64,000 nt of DNA, taken from the NCBI RefSeq assembly GCF_037963835.1, contig NZ_CP150145.1, positions 5,766,001-5,830,000 of the forward strand, in the 5' to 3' direction. Of the stretch, positions 41,001 through 48,048 are shown piece by piece; within the stretch, counting starts at the first letter, position 1; each line of letters opens with the position of its first letter. Below the pieces are notes generated by a model. That model was not told where the DNA came from. It did not search any database and saw nothing but the letters and a program-made list of their open reading frames with translations. This DNA comes from Paenibacillus sp. FSL H8-0332 (GTDB lineage Bacteria; Bacillota; Bacilli; Paenibacillales; Paenibacillaceae). A program made the translations under genes and the position numbers.

Positions 41001-43139
41001 GACAGAGCTGGCAATAAGATGTCCGTTGCCGATCGACATCGGCCGGATATGTGCACCGCCCACGCTGCCCGCTGCCAAATGTCTGCCTTGCACAGACGTA
41101 TCCTTCAGCGTATCCGGGCCGACTGCGCCGGCCGACAGATGCTCACTCTGCACAGCTGAGGCTGCCAGCTTCTCCGCGCTTACACTTCCGTCCGCCAGCT
41201 TGACGGAAGTAACGGCCAGATCGCCGAGCTTATCCGTTGAGACACTCTCCGGCGATAACTTCAGAGATGTGACAGCATAGTCGGCCAAATGATGCGGCTG
41301 CACGATCGCCGCAGCGAGATGGGCCTCCTTGACAGCACCGGAGGACAGCTTATCTGCCGTTACCGAACCGGATTGCAGCGCGGATGAAGTCACACTGCTG
41401 TCTCCCAGATGCCGGCGTTCGATAGCGCCGGATGCCAGATGACCAGCGTCGACAGCCTCCTCCTGCAGCACCCGTCCGCTGACACTGCCGTCCGCCAGAT
41501 GCTTCTCCTCCACGGCGCAGACCGCAATATGCTCTCCGCTGACCGCTTCTTTTGCAAGGATCGTACCTCCGACCGCACCCATAGCCAGCTTGGCGGTAAT
41601 GATGCTGCCATCCACCAGCTTGGCTGCGGTAATACTCTGGGGGCTAATATGTTCTCCTGTAACGGATTCATACCCCAGTTGTTCTTCCGTAACTGCCCCT
41701 TTGGCCAGATGGCCGGTCAGGACGGAATGCTCCTGGAGCTGGGCAGAGCCTACAGATTCTGCGGCCAGATGAGAATTATCCACGGCCTCGCGCTGCAAAT
41801 GTGCCGAAGTGACAGCCTGCGTAGCAATCTGTGCACTACGGACTGCGGATTTCGCAATATGGCGCGTCATCACGGCTTCGTCAGCCAGCTTATGGGCCAG
41901 AATGCTCTGATCCGCAATTTTGGAAGAGGTAACCGCCTGCTCAATCAGTTGTGTAGTCCCTACCGCACCGTCCGCCAGCTTCACAAAAGAAATGCTGCGG
42001 TCTGCCAGATGACGGCTGCCAATTTCACCTTCGGCGATATGGTCCGCATGGATGCTCTCCGGGTTAATGTGCTGGCTGCGGACAGCCTTCGCCGCGATCT
42101 GCCGGGACCCGGCAGCCCCATCTGCGAGATGCCCGCTCTCAATAATACCGGGCTGAAGCTGCTCCTTGCCGATCAGGCGCGCCGCCAGCTGTTCCCGTCC
42201 AATGGCACCGGGTGCCAGATGCTTGGCGGTAATGACGCCTTCCCCCACATGCCGGCTCTCGATCACCGCATCACCCAGCTTGATACCGCTGATCTCGCCA
42301 TCGGCGATTTTGTCGGCGGACACTGCTTCGTCAGCCAGCTTAGAGCGGTCAATACTGCCGTTGCTGAGATGGCGGCTGTCAATGCTGCTGCTGAGAATCT
42401 TCTCACCGTTGACTGCCCCATCGTCCAGCAGCTCCGCTGTGATAATGAACTCACTGAGATGCCGGCTGCTGATGACGCCATCGGCAATATGTCCTCCGCT
42501 GATCATCCGGTCTGCCAGCTTCTCCGGACCGATGCTGCCATCCTTCAGCTTCTCGCCGCCGATGGAGTGATCCAGCAGTTTGCCCCCGCTGACACTGCTC
42601 TCCGCCAGATGCTCACCGGTAACGGACTCCGGCGCTATCTTCGAGGAGGTAACCGCCCGGTCCGCAAGGTTTATATTCTGCACTGCATAGTCCTGCAGCC
42701 AGGGTGTGCCGATGATGCCATGCTTTAGCCTGGACCCGTCAATGGTCCGTGGAGCAATCTTGGCACCGGTGACGGCGCCATCGGACAAATCATCGGTGTA
42801 TACGGGCTGCAGGCGTTCTTTTTCCGGTGGGGCCGTTACCTGAGCTGCAAGCAGAGCTGCACGGTCCTCCTGCCCGCGCACCTCTTCCGTCACGGTTCCC
42901 TGAGTTCCCTCCAGAGCAGTTACAGTCTGCCGGGGCGGCGCGATCACTTCCAGCATCTCCACCCCGCTCACCTGCAGGGCAAGGTCTTCTCCTTCAGCCG
43001 CTTCCACCCATTCCAATTCCTGGTTTTTTTGTGTTTTGGGACTGCTGTCTAACATGCTAAGTTCAGTCGTATCGGGATTATCCACGTAATAGAGCGGTCT
43101 TTTAGAACTGCGCTGCTGTTTTCGTTTGGGACTCTTCAC
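38025..43139 (-). CDS. Giant decapeptide-repeat protein, probable spore-surface fibre
   Basis: A 1704-residue protein in three parts. Residues 1-120 are a nonrepetitive N-terminus opening with a basic KSPKRKQQRSSKRP segment. Residues about 121-1598 are around 148 copies of a 10-residue unit, roughly [SA]-[VI]-x-x-x-[HK]-L-x-x-G (for example SVDAEHLAGG, SIGGSKLAEG). Residues about 1599-1704 form a nonrepetitive domain with SFDESFGHTGYVLVAMANQ. The regular V/I and L spacing resembles the AVTTAKIADG repeats of phage tail fibres and suggests a beta-solenoid or fibrous oligomer. The start is GTG, 9 bases after AAGGAGG. No signal peptide or LPXTG is seen, as expected for a mother-cell coat protein. 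It is divergent from a YheC/D gene. Confidence 0.88.
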   Translation of the reverse strand: MKSPKRKQQRSSKRPLYYVDNPDTTELSMLDSSPKTQKNQELEWVEAAEGEDLALQVSGVEMLEVIAPPRQTVTALEGTQGTVTEEVRGQEDRAALLAAQVTAPPEKERLQPVYTDDLSDGAVTGAKIAPRTIDGSRLKHGIIGTPWLQDYAVQNINLADRAVTSSKIAPESVTGEHLAESSVSGGKLLDHSIGGEKLKDGSIGPEKLADRMISGGHIADGVISSRHLSEFIITAELLDDGAVNGEKILSSSIDSRHLSNGSIDRSKLADEAVSADKIADGEISGIKLGDAVIESRHVGEGVITAKHLAPGAIGREQLAARLIGKEQLQPGIIESGHLADGAAGSRQIAAKAVRSQHINPESIHADHIAEGEIGSRHLADRSISFVKLADGAVGTTQLIEQAVTSSKIADQSILAHKLADEAVMTRHIAKSAVRSAQIATQAVTSAHLQREAVDNSHLAAESVGSAQLQEHSVLTGHLAKGAVTEEQLGYESVTGEHISPQSITAAKLVDGSIITAKLAMGAVGGTILAKEAVSGEHIAVCAVEEKHLADGSVSGRVLQEEAVDAGHLASGAIERRHLGDSSVTSSALQSGSVTADKLSSGAVKEAHLAAAIVQPHHLADYAVTSLKLSPESVSTDKLGDLAVTSVKLADGSVSAEKLAASAVQSEHLSAGAVGPDTLKDTSVQGRHLAAGSVGGAHIRPMSIGNGHLIASSVSSIQIQDGSISGTKLAEGSVDSLHLTPGSVGGSQLAEASVEGRHLADGGISLAHLAEEVRSAELLPDGSIGAEKLAAGAVESVHLAEASVQAVHLAQAAVEARHIGAGEITLAHLAKETRCADLLPDGSIAGSKLGAGVVGAFHLAAGSVYGGHLAADAVSSRHIRAGSIQLSHLAPDTRGADLLPDGSIGGSKLAEGAVDSQHLQPQSVDAEHLAGGVIQDRHLGSGIIRLAHLAEETRSAEILPDGSIDGSKLAEGAVDSQHLQPQSVDAEHLAGGVIQDRHLGSGIIRLAHLAEETRSAELLPDGSIGGSKLAEGAVDSQHLQPQSVEAEHLAGGVIQERHLGSGIIRLAHLAEEVRSAELLPDGSIGGSKLAEGAVGSQHLQPQSVDAEHLAGGVIQERHLGTGIIRLAHLAEETRSAELLPDGSIRGSKLAAGSVGSIHLASGSIYGGHLAPEAVDSCHIRPGSISLEHLAQDARTSELLQDGSITGEKIAPHSIGTRHLAEGAVGSSELQDEAVDGSKIASFAIQSRHLEEDSVQSYHIVQNAISGDHLAPDSVDSSHLRAGSIQREHLAEGTLTSELLGEGSIDGSKLAPGAVGPNHLAPGSIYGGHLSPGIVDGRHIRSGSIGLEHLAGDALTSELLPDHSVNGEKLALHSVGTEHLAEGAVGSTELQDEAVKASKIASFAVQSRHLEEDSIQSHHIAQHAVNGDHLAPDSVDSSHLRAGSIQREHLAENTLTSELLGEGSIDGSKLAPGAVGPNHLAPGSIYGGHLSPGIVDGRHIRSGSICLEHLAGDALTSELLPDHSLNGEKLAYNSVGTGHLAEGAVGCTELQDEAVKASKIASFAVQSRHLEEDSIQSHHIAQHAVNGDHLAPGSVNAEHLSFHPVQSVGNRDVLQQFGMTAFMFNGEAESVEVTVSFDESFGHTGYVLVAMANQPYFHASLKNRTGGEATIEVVRLRETQHFYGVLSWIALGTPLVKPAVEHRAFD
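38379..39720. repeat. 480-bp tandem repeats inside the giant gene
   Basis: The segments 38379-38858 and 38859-39338 are near-identical. A third, more diverged copy begins at 39339 and loses similarity at about 39720. One unit encodes 160 residues, i.e. 16 decapeptides, so the duplication keeps both reading frame and repeat phase. Confidence 0.9.
39720..40439. repeat. 180-bp tandem repeats inside the giant gene
   Basis: Four successive units start at about 39720, 39900, 40080 and 40260; a fifth diverges soon after 40440. One unit encodes 60 residues (six decapeptides). Differences between units are mostly synonymous or conservative. Confidence 0.9.
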
Positions 43140-43359
43140 AAGCAGTCTCCTCCTTCCATCTATTGTATCTTCTAGGCATCATATGCAGCAGCATGGGCGG
43201 ATGACACCCTTCACCCTGCCGATAATCCATTCTTCTCCTTTCAAAAAAGGGCATCTGCCGCCGCGCATCCGTCCAACCCTTACGGGCACGTACATACATA
43301 CAATGACAGGAGACATAAAAACAGCCGGGAAGTACTTCAAGATAACAGGAGGAACGAAC

Positions 43360-44457
43360 ATGGGGCAAAAGCTCGTTGGGATACTGCTAAATGCCGCTAT
43401 GCACGGGGGCGTTCCCCGGTTAAAAACCGGACAGGAATCTCTGGCCAACTACGAAGAGGCCGCCGCCGCATACGGATTAACCCCTTGCTTTGTGAAGCTG
43501 TCCGACATCGACGTGGCGTCCGGCTTCAGCAGTGTCTATATGAAGAAAGGTCCGCAAGGCTACCGCAGACAGATCGTCCCTACGCCGGAGGTCATCCACA
43601 ACCGGGCAATCTATGATCCCCGCAGCACCGGCGTCGAGCGCCTGCTCCGGCAGGGGATTCAGGTCTATAACAGCTGCAACCGCTACGGAAAAGATCAGAT
43701 TCACGGCCTGCTGGAGCAGAATCGGGAACTGCAAGCTGTTCTGCCAGTCACAGCAAACGGACTTGCCGGCCTGAGAGAGATGATGAGCCGCTACCCGGAT
43801 CTGATCCTCAAGCCTTGCCGGGGCAGCGTGGGTATCGGCGTGATGCGGCTCACCCGCAGCGGCGAAGGGCGCTGGCTCTGGAGCTACTCTATCTCCGGCT
43901 CAAGACGCAAGGTTAGCAGAGTCATTAACCCTGACGCCATTCCCCGGGCCCTTCGCGCACGGCTCTCTTCCGTGCCCTATCTGGTCCAGGAACGGATTCC
44001 GCTGGCCGAGATTAACGGACGCCCCTTTGACCTGCGTGTCACGGTACAGCGGGGCTGGGGCGGAGCGTGGCAGGTCACAGGCCTGTTCGCCAAGCTGGCA
44101 GCGCCCGGCGGCTTTGTATCGAACATTGCCAGAGGGGGCGAAGCCCTGAAGTCCTCTTTTGCCCTGGAGCAGGCATTCCCTGGAGAAGAGGCAGCCAGAA
44201 TCCGTATGTCCGTCCTCTCACTCAGTCTCGCCATCGCCCGTGAGCTGGAGAAGAGCCTGCCGGGGCTGGCCGATATCGGTCTTGACATCGGTGTCACGAA
44301 GCACGGACATCTGTATTTCATTGAATGCAACGGACGCGACCAGCGTTACGGCTTCCAGAAGGCCGGACTGCGCGGGGTATGGAAAGACAGCTACCGTCAG
44401 CCTATGGGCTATGCCAGATATCTGTACGAAGAAGCACTAAGAACGAACTCTTATTGA
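43360..44457 (+). CDS. YheC/YheD-family endospore coat-associated protein (ATP-grasp-like)
   Basis: A 365-residue protein of the YheC/D family, whose Bacillus members are coat-associated and have an ATP-grasp-like fold. Visible blocks are LILKPCRGSVGIGVMRL near 150, SVPYLVQERIPL near 208, FDLRVTVQRGW near 225, and DIGLDIGVTKHGHLYFIECNG near 310 with the Asp/Glu/Asn metal ligands. I chose the ATG at 43360, 7 bases after AGGAGG; the frame extends upstream to 43126 without another good start. CATACAAT at 43297-43304 matches the sigma-E -10 consensus, but no proper -35 is seen. Divergent from the giant repeat gene. Confidence 0.9.
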   Translation: MGQKLVGILLNAAMHGGVPRLKTGQESLANYEEAAAAYGLTPCFVKLSDIDVASGFSSVYMKKGPQGYRRQIVPTPEVIHNRAIYDPRSTGVERLLRQGIQVYNSCNRYGKDQIHGLLEQNRELQAVLPVTANGLAGLREMMSRYPDLILKPCRGSVGIGVMRLTRSGEGRWLWSYSISGSRRKVSRVINPDAIPRALRARLSSVPYLVQERIPLAEINGRPFDLRVTVQRGWGGAWQVTGLFAKLAAPGGFVSNIARGGEALKSSFALEQAFPGEEAARIRMSVLSLSLAIARELEKSLPGLADIGLDIGVTKHGHLYFIECNGRDQRYGFQKAGLRGVWKDSYRQPMGYARYLYEEALRTNSY

Positions 44458-44547
44458 TTTGTCTCCTATTCTATGTCAATATAATGCAGAGCGGGTGGAG
44501 TCCCTTGGCACAGGATAACACTGCTGCATGATGGAAGGGAGATGGGC

Positions 44548-45339
44548 ATGGTTAAACAATTGCTGCGGCTGATGACCGAGCTATCCTCGCACAGATGGCT
44601 TTCCAGGTTGATGGGGGCTTTATCCCACAGCAGACTCAGCCGCCTTATGATTCCGGTATTTATTCGTTCCTATCAGATTCCTGCCGCCGAGGCGGAGAAG
44701 GCTGCCGGAGAATACCGTACACTGAATGAATTCTTCAGCCGCCGCCTGAAGCCGGGAATGCGCCCGGTGGCCAGCGGTGAGCATGCCGTAGCCAGTCCCG
44801 TGGACGCTATGATTACGGCAATGGGCGAAATCAACTGCGGCACGATAATGAATGTGAAGGGGCAGGATTATACGCTGGAGGATTTGCTTAATCACTCGCC
44901 ACACCTCGAACTGTACAAGAAAGGCTATTATTTCGTCCTCTACTTAAGCCCTACCGATTATCACCGGATTCACTCCCCGTTAACCGGACAGCTCCGGGAG
45001 AGCGATTATATCCGCGGACGGGCTTACCCCGTGAATGATTTCGGCATGCGCCATATGAAGAGTGTCCTGAGCCGTAACGAACGGCTGATTACTTATATAG
45101 CCGGCAGCTATGGCGAGACCGCCGTGGTCAAGGTAGGCGCAATGAATGTGAGCAGTATCCGCTACACCGATGAGGCGGCCAAAGAATGGCAGCGCGGCGA
45201 CGACCTGGCTTATTTCGAATTCGGTTCCACGGTAGTCCTGTTGATGGAGAGCGGCACCTTCACCCCGCGCGCCGGGCTTACCCCGGACACGAAGGTGAAG
45301 ATGGGCGAGCTGCTGGGAGAGATGCGGCGGCCGGTGTAA
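44548..45339 (+). CDS. psd: Phosphatidylserine decarboxylase proenzyme
   Basis: A 263-residue membrane-associated enzyme making phosphatidylethanolamine. TLNEFFSRRLKPGMRP near residue 55, ASPVDAMI near 80 (first catalytic Asp), YLSPTDYHRIHSPLTG near 133 and the self-cleavage site EFGSTVVLL near 227, where Ser becomes the pyruvoyl group, are all present. The ATG at 44548 has AAGGGAG 6 bases upstream; the ATG at 44542 is too close. Typical length for the Firmicute short form. Followed by repeat copy B and a terminator. Confidence 0.95.
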   Translation: MVKQLLRLMTELSSHRWLSRLMGALSHSRLSRLMIPVFIRSYQIPAAEAEKAAGEYRTLNEFFSRRLKPGMRPVASGEHAVASPVDAMITAMGEINCGTIMNVKGQDYTLEDLLNHSPHLELYKKGYYFVLYLSPTDYHRIHSPLTGQLRESDYIRGRAYPVNDFGMRHMKSVLSRNERLITYIAGSYGETAVVKVGAMNVSSIRYTDEAAKEWQRGDDLAYFEFGSTVVLLMESGTFTPRAGLTPDTKVKMGELLGEMRRPV

Positions 45340-45361
45340 CACAATCTATCAAGTGGCAACG

Positions 45362-45410
45362 AATAGAAGGATAAGTTATCGTGTGAAACATATAATTTCT
45401 TTATTTTCAA
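45362..45410 (+). repeat. Dispersed intergenic repeat, copy B
   Basis: 49 nt beginning AATAGAAGG with TTATCGTGTG, aligned ungapped to 34282-34330 (40/49). It lies between the psd stop and its terminator. Confidence 0.7.
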
Positions 45411-45446
45411 AAAGGACTTCAGGCAGAAACAGCCTGAAGTCCTTTT
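45411..45446 (+). terminator. Terminator of psd
   Basis: AAGGACTTCAGGC (45412-45424) pairs perfectly with GCCTGAAGTCCTT (45432-45444), followed by T-rich bases. Confidence 0.92.
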
Positions 45447-45548
45447 AATATGCAGATATTTCATGGTTATTTAGCATTCCTTTTTAGGTTTATAGCTTAC
45501 ATTATGATAGTTTTCATCCAATGATTTGAGATGACAGATCATTTATTG

Positions 45549-45716
45549 CTATGTATGCTTCATTTGGATAAAGTCAGCTTCATGCCATACGTAGCCAAGG
45601 AGAATGGTTGGAATATATACTTTAAATTTCAACTCTATAGGATGCTCTGCACTCACAAACTTGTCCAGCATTAAATCGCTGGAATCTTCATTGGATCTTA
45701 AACTATATACTCTCAT
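45549..45716 (-). CDS. Small hypothetical protein
   Basis: A 55-residue protein beginning MRVYSLRSNEDSSDLMLD and ending HEADFIQMKHT. A strong GGGGGGAG lies 4-5 bases before the ATG at 45716, which I prefer to a longer start at 45767. No family recognised and no membrane segment. It lies in an AT-rich stretch between psd and gpmA, lower in GC than its neighbours, and may be a recent or lineage-specific gene. Confidence 0.55.
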   Translation of the reverse strand: MRVYSLRSNEDSSDLMLDKFVSAEHPIELKFKVYIPTILLGYVWHEADFIQMKHT

Positions 45717-45841
45717 TTTTCTCCCCCCTATCGTTGCATTGCATAGTTTGTATTCATTAGTACGCAATTTCCCCCTTGTTATAGTGAAGGGTAGTTATGC
45801 AGCTTACTTGTAGGCATAGTTGATCCCAATTCCATGATACC

Positions 45842-45883
45842 AAAAAAGGAGTATCCCAACCCGTCCACCAGCTGGAATACTCC
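45842..45883 (-). terminator. Terminator of gpmA
   Basis: On the minus strand GGAGTATTCC (45883-45874) pairs with GGGATACTCC (45857-45848), followed by TTTTTT. Confidence 0.88.
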
Positions 45884-45926
45884 CTTTATCAACATCTATG
45901 CTAAGCTGGACGCAGCGCCGCTCCGG

Positions 45927-46676
45927 TTACTCCGTAACCTTACTCTGATTCGCCACCTCACGCGCTTTCTGCTGCACCTCTTCCGGTTCGCCGAGATAGA
46001 AGCGGCTGATCGGCTTCACGTCGTCGTCGAGCTTGTAGACCAGCGGAACGCCGGTCGGGATATTGAGATCCAGCAGCGCGGTCTCGTCGATATCCTCCAT
46101 ATACTTGATCAGGGCCCGCAGCGTGTTGCCGTGCGCCGAGATCAGAACCCGCTCCTTCTTGCGGATCAGCGGCACAATCCGGTTGGTCCAGAAATCGCCG
46201 ACCCGGTGTACGGTATCCTCCAGGCTCTCTCCGCGCGGGATGTCACCCGGACGCACTTCCTTGTAGCGGATATCATGTCTGGCATAACGCGGATCATCCG
46301 GCTCCAGCATCGGAGGGCGGACCGAGAGGCTGCGCCGCCAGATATGGAGCTGCTCCTCACCGTATTTAAGGGCCGTTTCACTTTTGCTCAGACCCTGCAG
46401 TGCACCGTAATGGCGCTCATTGAGCTTCCAGGATTTCTGCACCGGAATCCACAGCAGGTCCATCTCATCCAGCACATAGTTCAGCGTCTTGATCGAACGC
46501 TTCAGCACCGAAGCGAACGCCAGATCGAAGGTATACCCGGCATCCCTCAGCAGCTTGCCCGCCTTCTTCGCCTCTTCAACGCCCTTCTCCGTCAGATCAG
46601 GATCACTCCAGCCCGTAAACAGATTCTGCCGGTTGTATTCACTCTCTCCATGCCGTATCAGGACTATTTCGTACAT
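45927..46676 (-). CDS. gpmA: 2,3-bisphosphoglycerate-dependent phosphoglycerate mutase
   Basis: A 249-residue glycolytic enzyme interconverting 3- and 2-phosphoglycerate. The catalytic His is in LIRHGESEYNRQNLFTGW, the phosphohistidine signature. The LNERHYGALQGLSKSE block near 85 and VLISAHGNTLRALIKY near 180 hold the remaining active-site residues. Length and motifs match dPGM rather than the small histidine phosphatase paralogues. AAGGAG lies 8 bases before the ATG. Confidence 0.95.
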   Translation of the reverse strand: MYEIVLIRHGESEYNRQNLFTGWSDPDLTEKGVEEAKKAGKLLRDAGYTFDLAFASVLKRSIKTLNYVLDEMDLLWIPVQKSWKLNERHYGALQGLSKSETALKYGEEQLHIWRRSLSVRPPMLEPDDPRYARHDIRYKEVRPGDIPRGESLEDTVHRVGDFWTNRIVPLIRKKERVLISAHGNTLRALIKYMEDIDETALLDLNIPTGVPLVYKLDDDVKPISRFYLGEPEEVQQKAREVANQSKVTE

Positions 46677-46767
46677 AAGTATGCTCCTTCTCCCGTGTAT
46701 ATTTTGCTGTGCTGTGCTTTCCTTTATTTTGTCACAGCGCAGTGCTCACTTCAACTTCAGGCCTGTC

Positions 46768-46796
46768 TTGCGGACTGGGGAGCCGCTATTTCAGCT
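46768..46796. repeat. Possible dispersed intergenic motif, copy 1
   Basis: 29 nt starting TTGCGGACTGGGGAGC, 22 of 29 identical to 56984-57012 by eye, with most differences transitions. Low confidence because only two copies are in view. Confidence 0.35.
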
Positions 46797-46951
46797 ATTC
46801 TGCCAGATAACGCAGAGCAAGCGGACTCAGATGCTCTTAAGTTAGCCCATACGCCTCCATTTCGGCCCCGATCAGCCTGATAACGGCCCCTGAGTCCGCA
46901 GCGGGTGGAATAAGTGCCTTTTCCGCAAAATAAGGTCCTCACGGTCCGCAT

Positions 46952-47024
46952 AGCACACATTGGCACATCGAGCACCCATAGCACATCTAGCACATGTAAC
47001 ACATCTACCACACTCAGCACGATA
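46952..47024. repeat. Degenerate 9-bp tandem repeat
   Basis: About eight consecutive degenerate units of the form AGCACATCT (for example AGCACCCAT, AGCACATCT, AGCACATGT, AACACATCT) run through 46952-47024. The rest of the 46677-47038 gap holds no gene with a ribosome-binding site. Confidence 0.65.
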
Positions 47025-47038
47025 CTCGCCCCGCCGCT

Positions 47039-47824
47039 TCAGCGGATCTCTGACGGGCTTTTCCCGGTATGCTGCTTGAATTGGCGGCTGAAAAAGAAGA
47101 TATCGCGGTAGCCGAGCGCATCCGCTACCTCCGTGACGTTCATGCCTGCATACAGCAGCAGATGCTGAGCCCGTTCGATCCGTGCACGGATCACATAGGA
47201 CTGGACCGAGGAGCCAGTGATCTCCTTGAACTTGATTGAGAAGTAGCGCGGGGATAACCCCGCCCGGGCGGCCAGATCCTCTACCCGGTGCGCCGCCCCG
47301 GGATGCTGGCTGACATAGTTGGCGACCTCGTGGATCACCTCCGCCAGCTGGTTGCTGACATGGCGCTCGACCGGCCTCGCCTGATCCTGCCGCAGCAGAT
47401 GAATCATGAGCTGCTTCAAAATCAGACGTCCCTCCTCCTCCGCCGCATAGGTCTGCACCAGGAACAGCCGGACATAACGGGCCAGCAGATGCTCGAATTC
47501 CACCGTCTCGCTCAGCTCATGGTAGAATGCCGGCACCTCGGTCACCTCCTCGGCAACATCGAAGTGAATATATGTAAGCACAAGCGGTTTTTGCGGATTA
47601 TGTGTGGCGCTGGTGTAATCCCCCGGGCGGAACAGGAAGCAGCTTCCCTTCCCTACCTGATAGGGCACCCCGCCGCGCACAACCGTCCCCTCCCCGCTCC
47701 AGACGTAGAATAAATCGTAATTTTGCAGCGGCTTCTCTCTTTTTTGCCACTTCCAGCCCGGTTCACAGACAATCTTCGCCAGGGCCGGGAGGATTACAAA
47801 AGAGGATGGCGATGCATGTAGCAT
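47039..47824 (-). CDS. AraC-family transcriptional regulator
   Basis: A 261-residue regulator. The N-terminal half is a cupin-like sensing domain (YDLFYVWSGEGTVVRGG, FLFRPGDYTSATHN). The C-terminal half carries two AraC helix-turn-helices, VEDLAARAGLSPRYFSIKFK and MNVTEVADALGYRDIFFFSR followed by QFKQHTGKSPSEIR. The effector is probably a sugar or small metabolite but is not predictable. It is divergent from the aminotransferase gene, which may be a target. Confidence 0.93.
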   Translation of the reverse strand: MLHASPSSFVILPALAKIVCEPGWKWQKREKPLQNYDLFYVWSGEGTVVRGGVPYQVGKGSCFLFRPGDYTSATHNPQKPLVLTYIHFDVAEEVTEVPAFYHELSETVEFEHLLARYVRLFLVQTYAAEEEGRLILKQLMIHLLRQDQARPVERHVSNQLAEVIHEVANYVSQHPGAAHRVEDLAARAGLSPRYFSIKFKEITGSSVQSYVIRARIERAQHLLLYAGMNVTEVADALGYRDIFFFSRQFKQHTGKSPSEIR

Positions 47825-47966
47825 ATAGTTCCCTCCTAAACGTATAGCGTAAGCTTACTTTTCATAATACCTTGTCCGGTTCCCATTTGTACATCTTCTG
47901 CGCTCCGCATGGGGACGGGCCGCCGCTTCGATTCCAAAACTATTTATGAAAACGCAGCATTCCTCA

Positions 47967-47995
47967 GTGACGGCGGCAATCCGCGGTGTTATAAT
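47967..47995 (+). promoter_or_regulatory. Sigma-A promoter of the aminotransferase gene
   Basis: GTGACG (47967-47972), 17 bp, TATAAT (47990-47995), about 54 bp before the start codon. Confidence 0.55.
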
Positions 47996-48048
47996 GTTAG
48001 GCAATGTTAGCGTATATATCCCAGAAGAATACCGGAAGGATGAAACTG

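Noticed and set aside
41409..42728. Open frame of 439 codons on the plus strand
   Set aside because: Also antisense to the repeat gene, with no start signal and an atypical composition.
43140..43359. Sigma-E promoter for the YheC/D gene
   Set aside because: A perfect CATACAAT is present, but no matching -35 lies 13-15 bp upstream, so I did not list it as a separate feature.
46914..47111. Small Ser/Thr-rich plus-strand frame
   Set aside because: Its composition comes from the 9-bp tandem repeat, and it overlaps the end of the AraC gene without a start signal.
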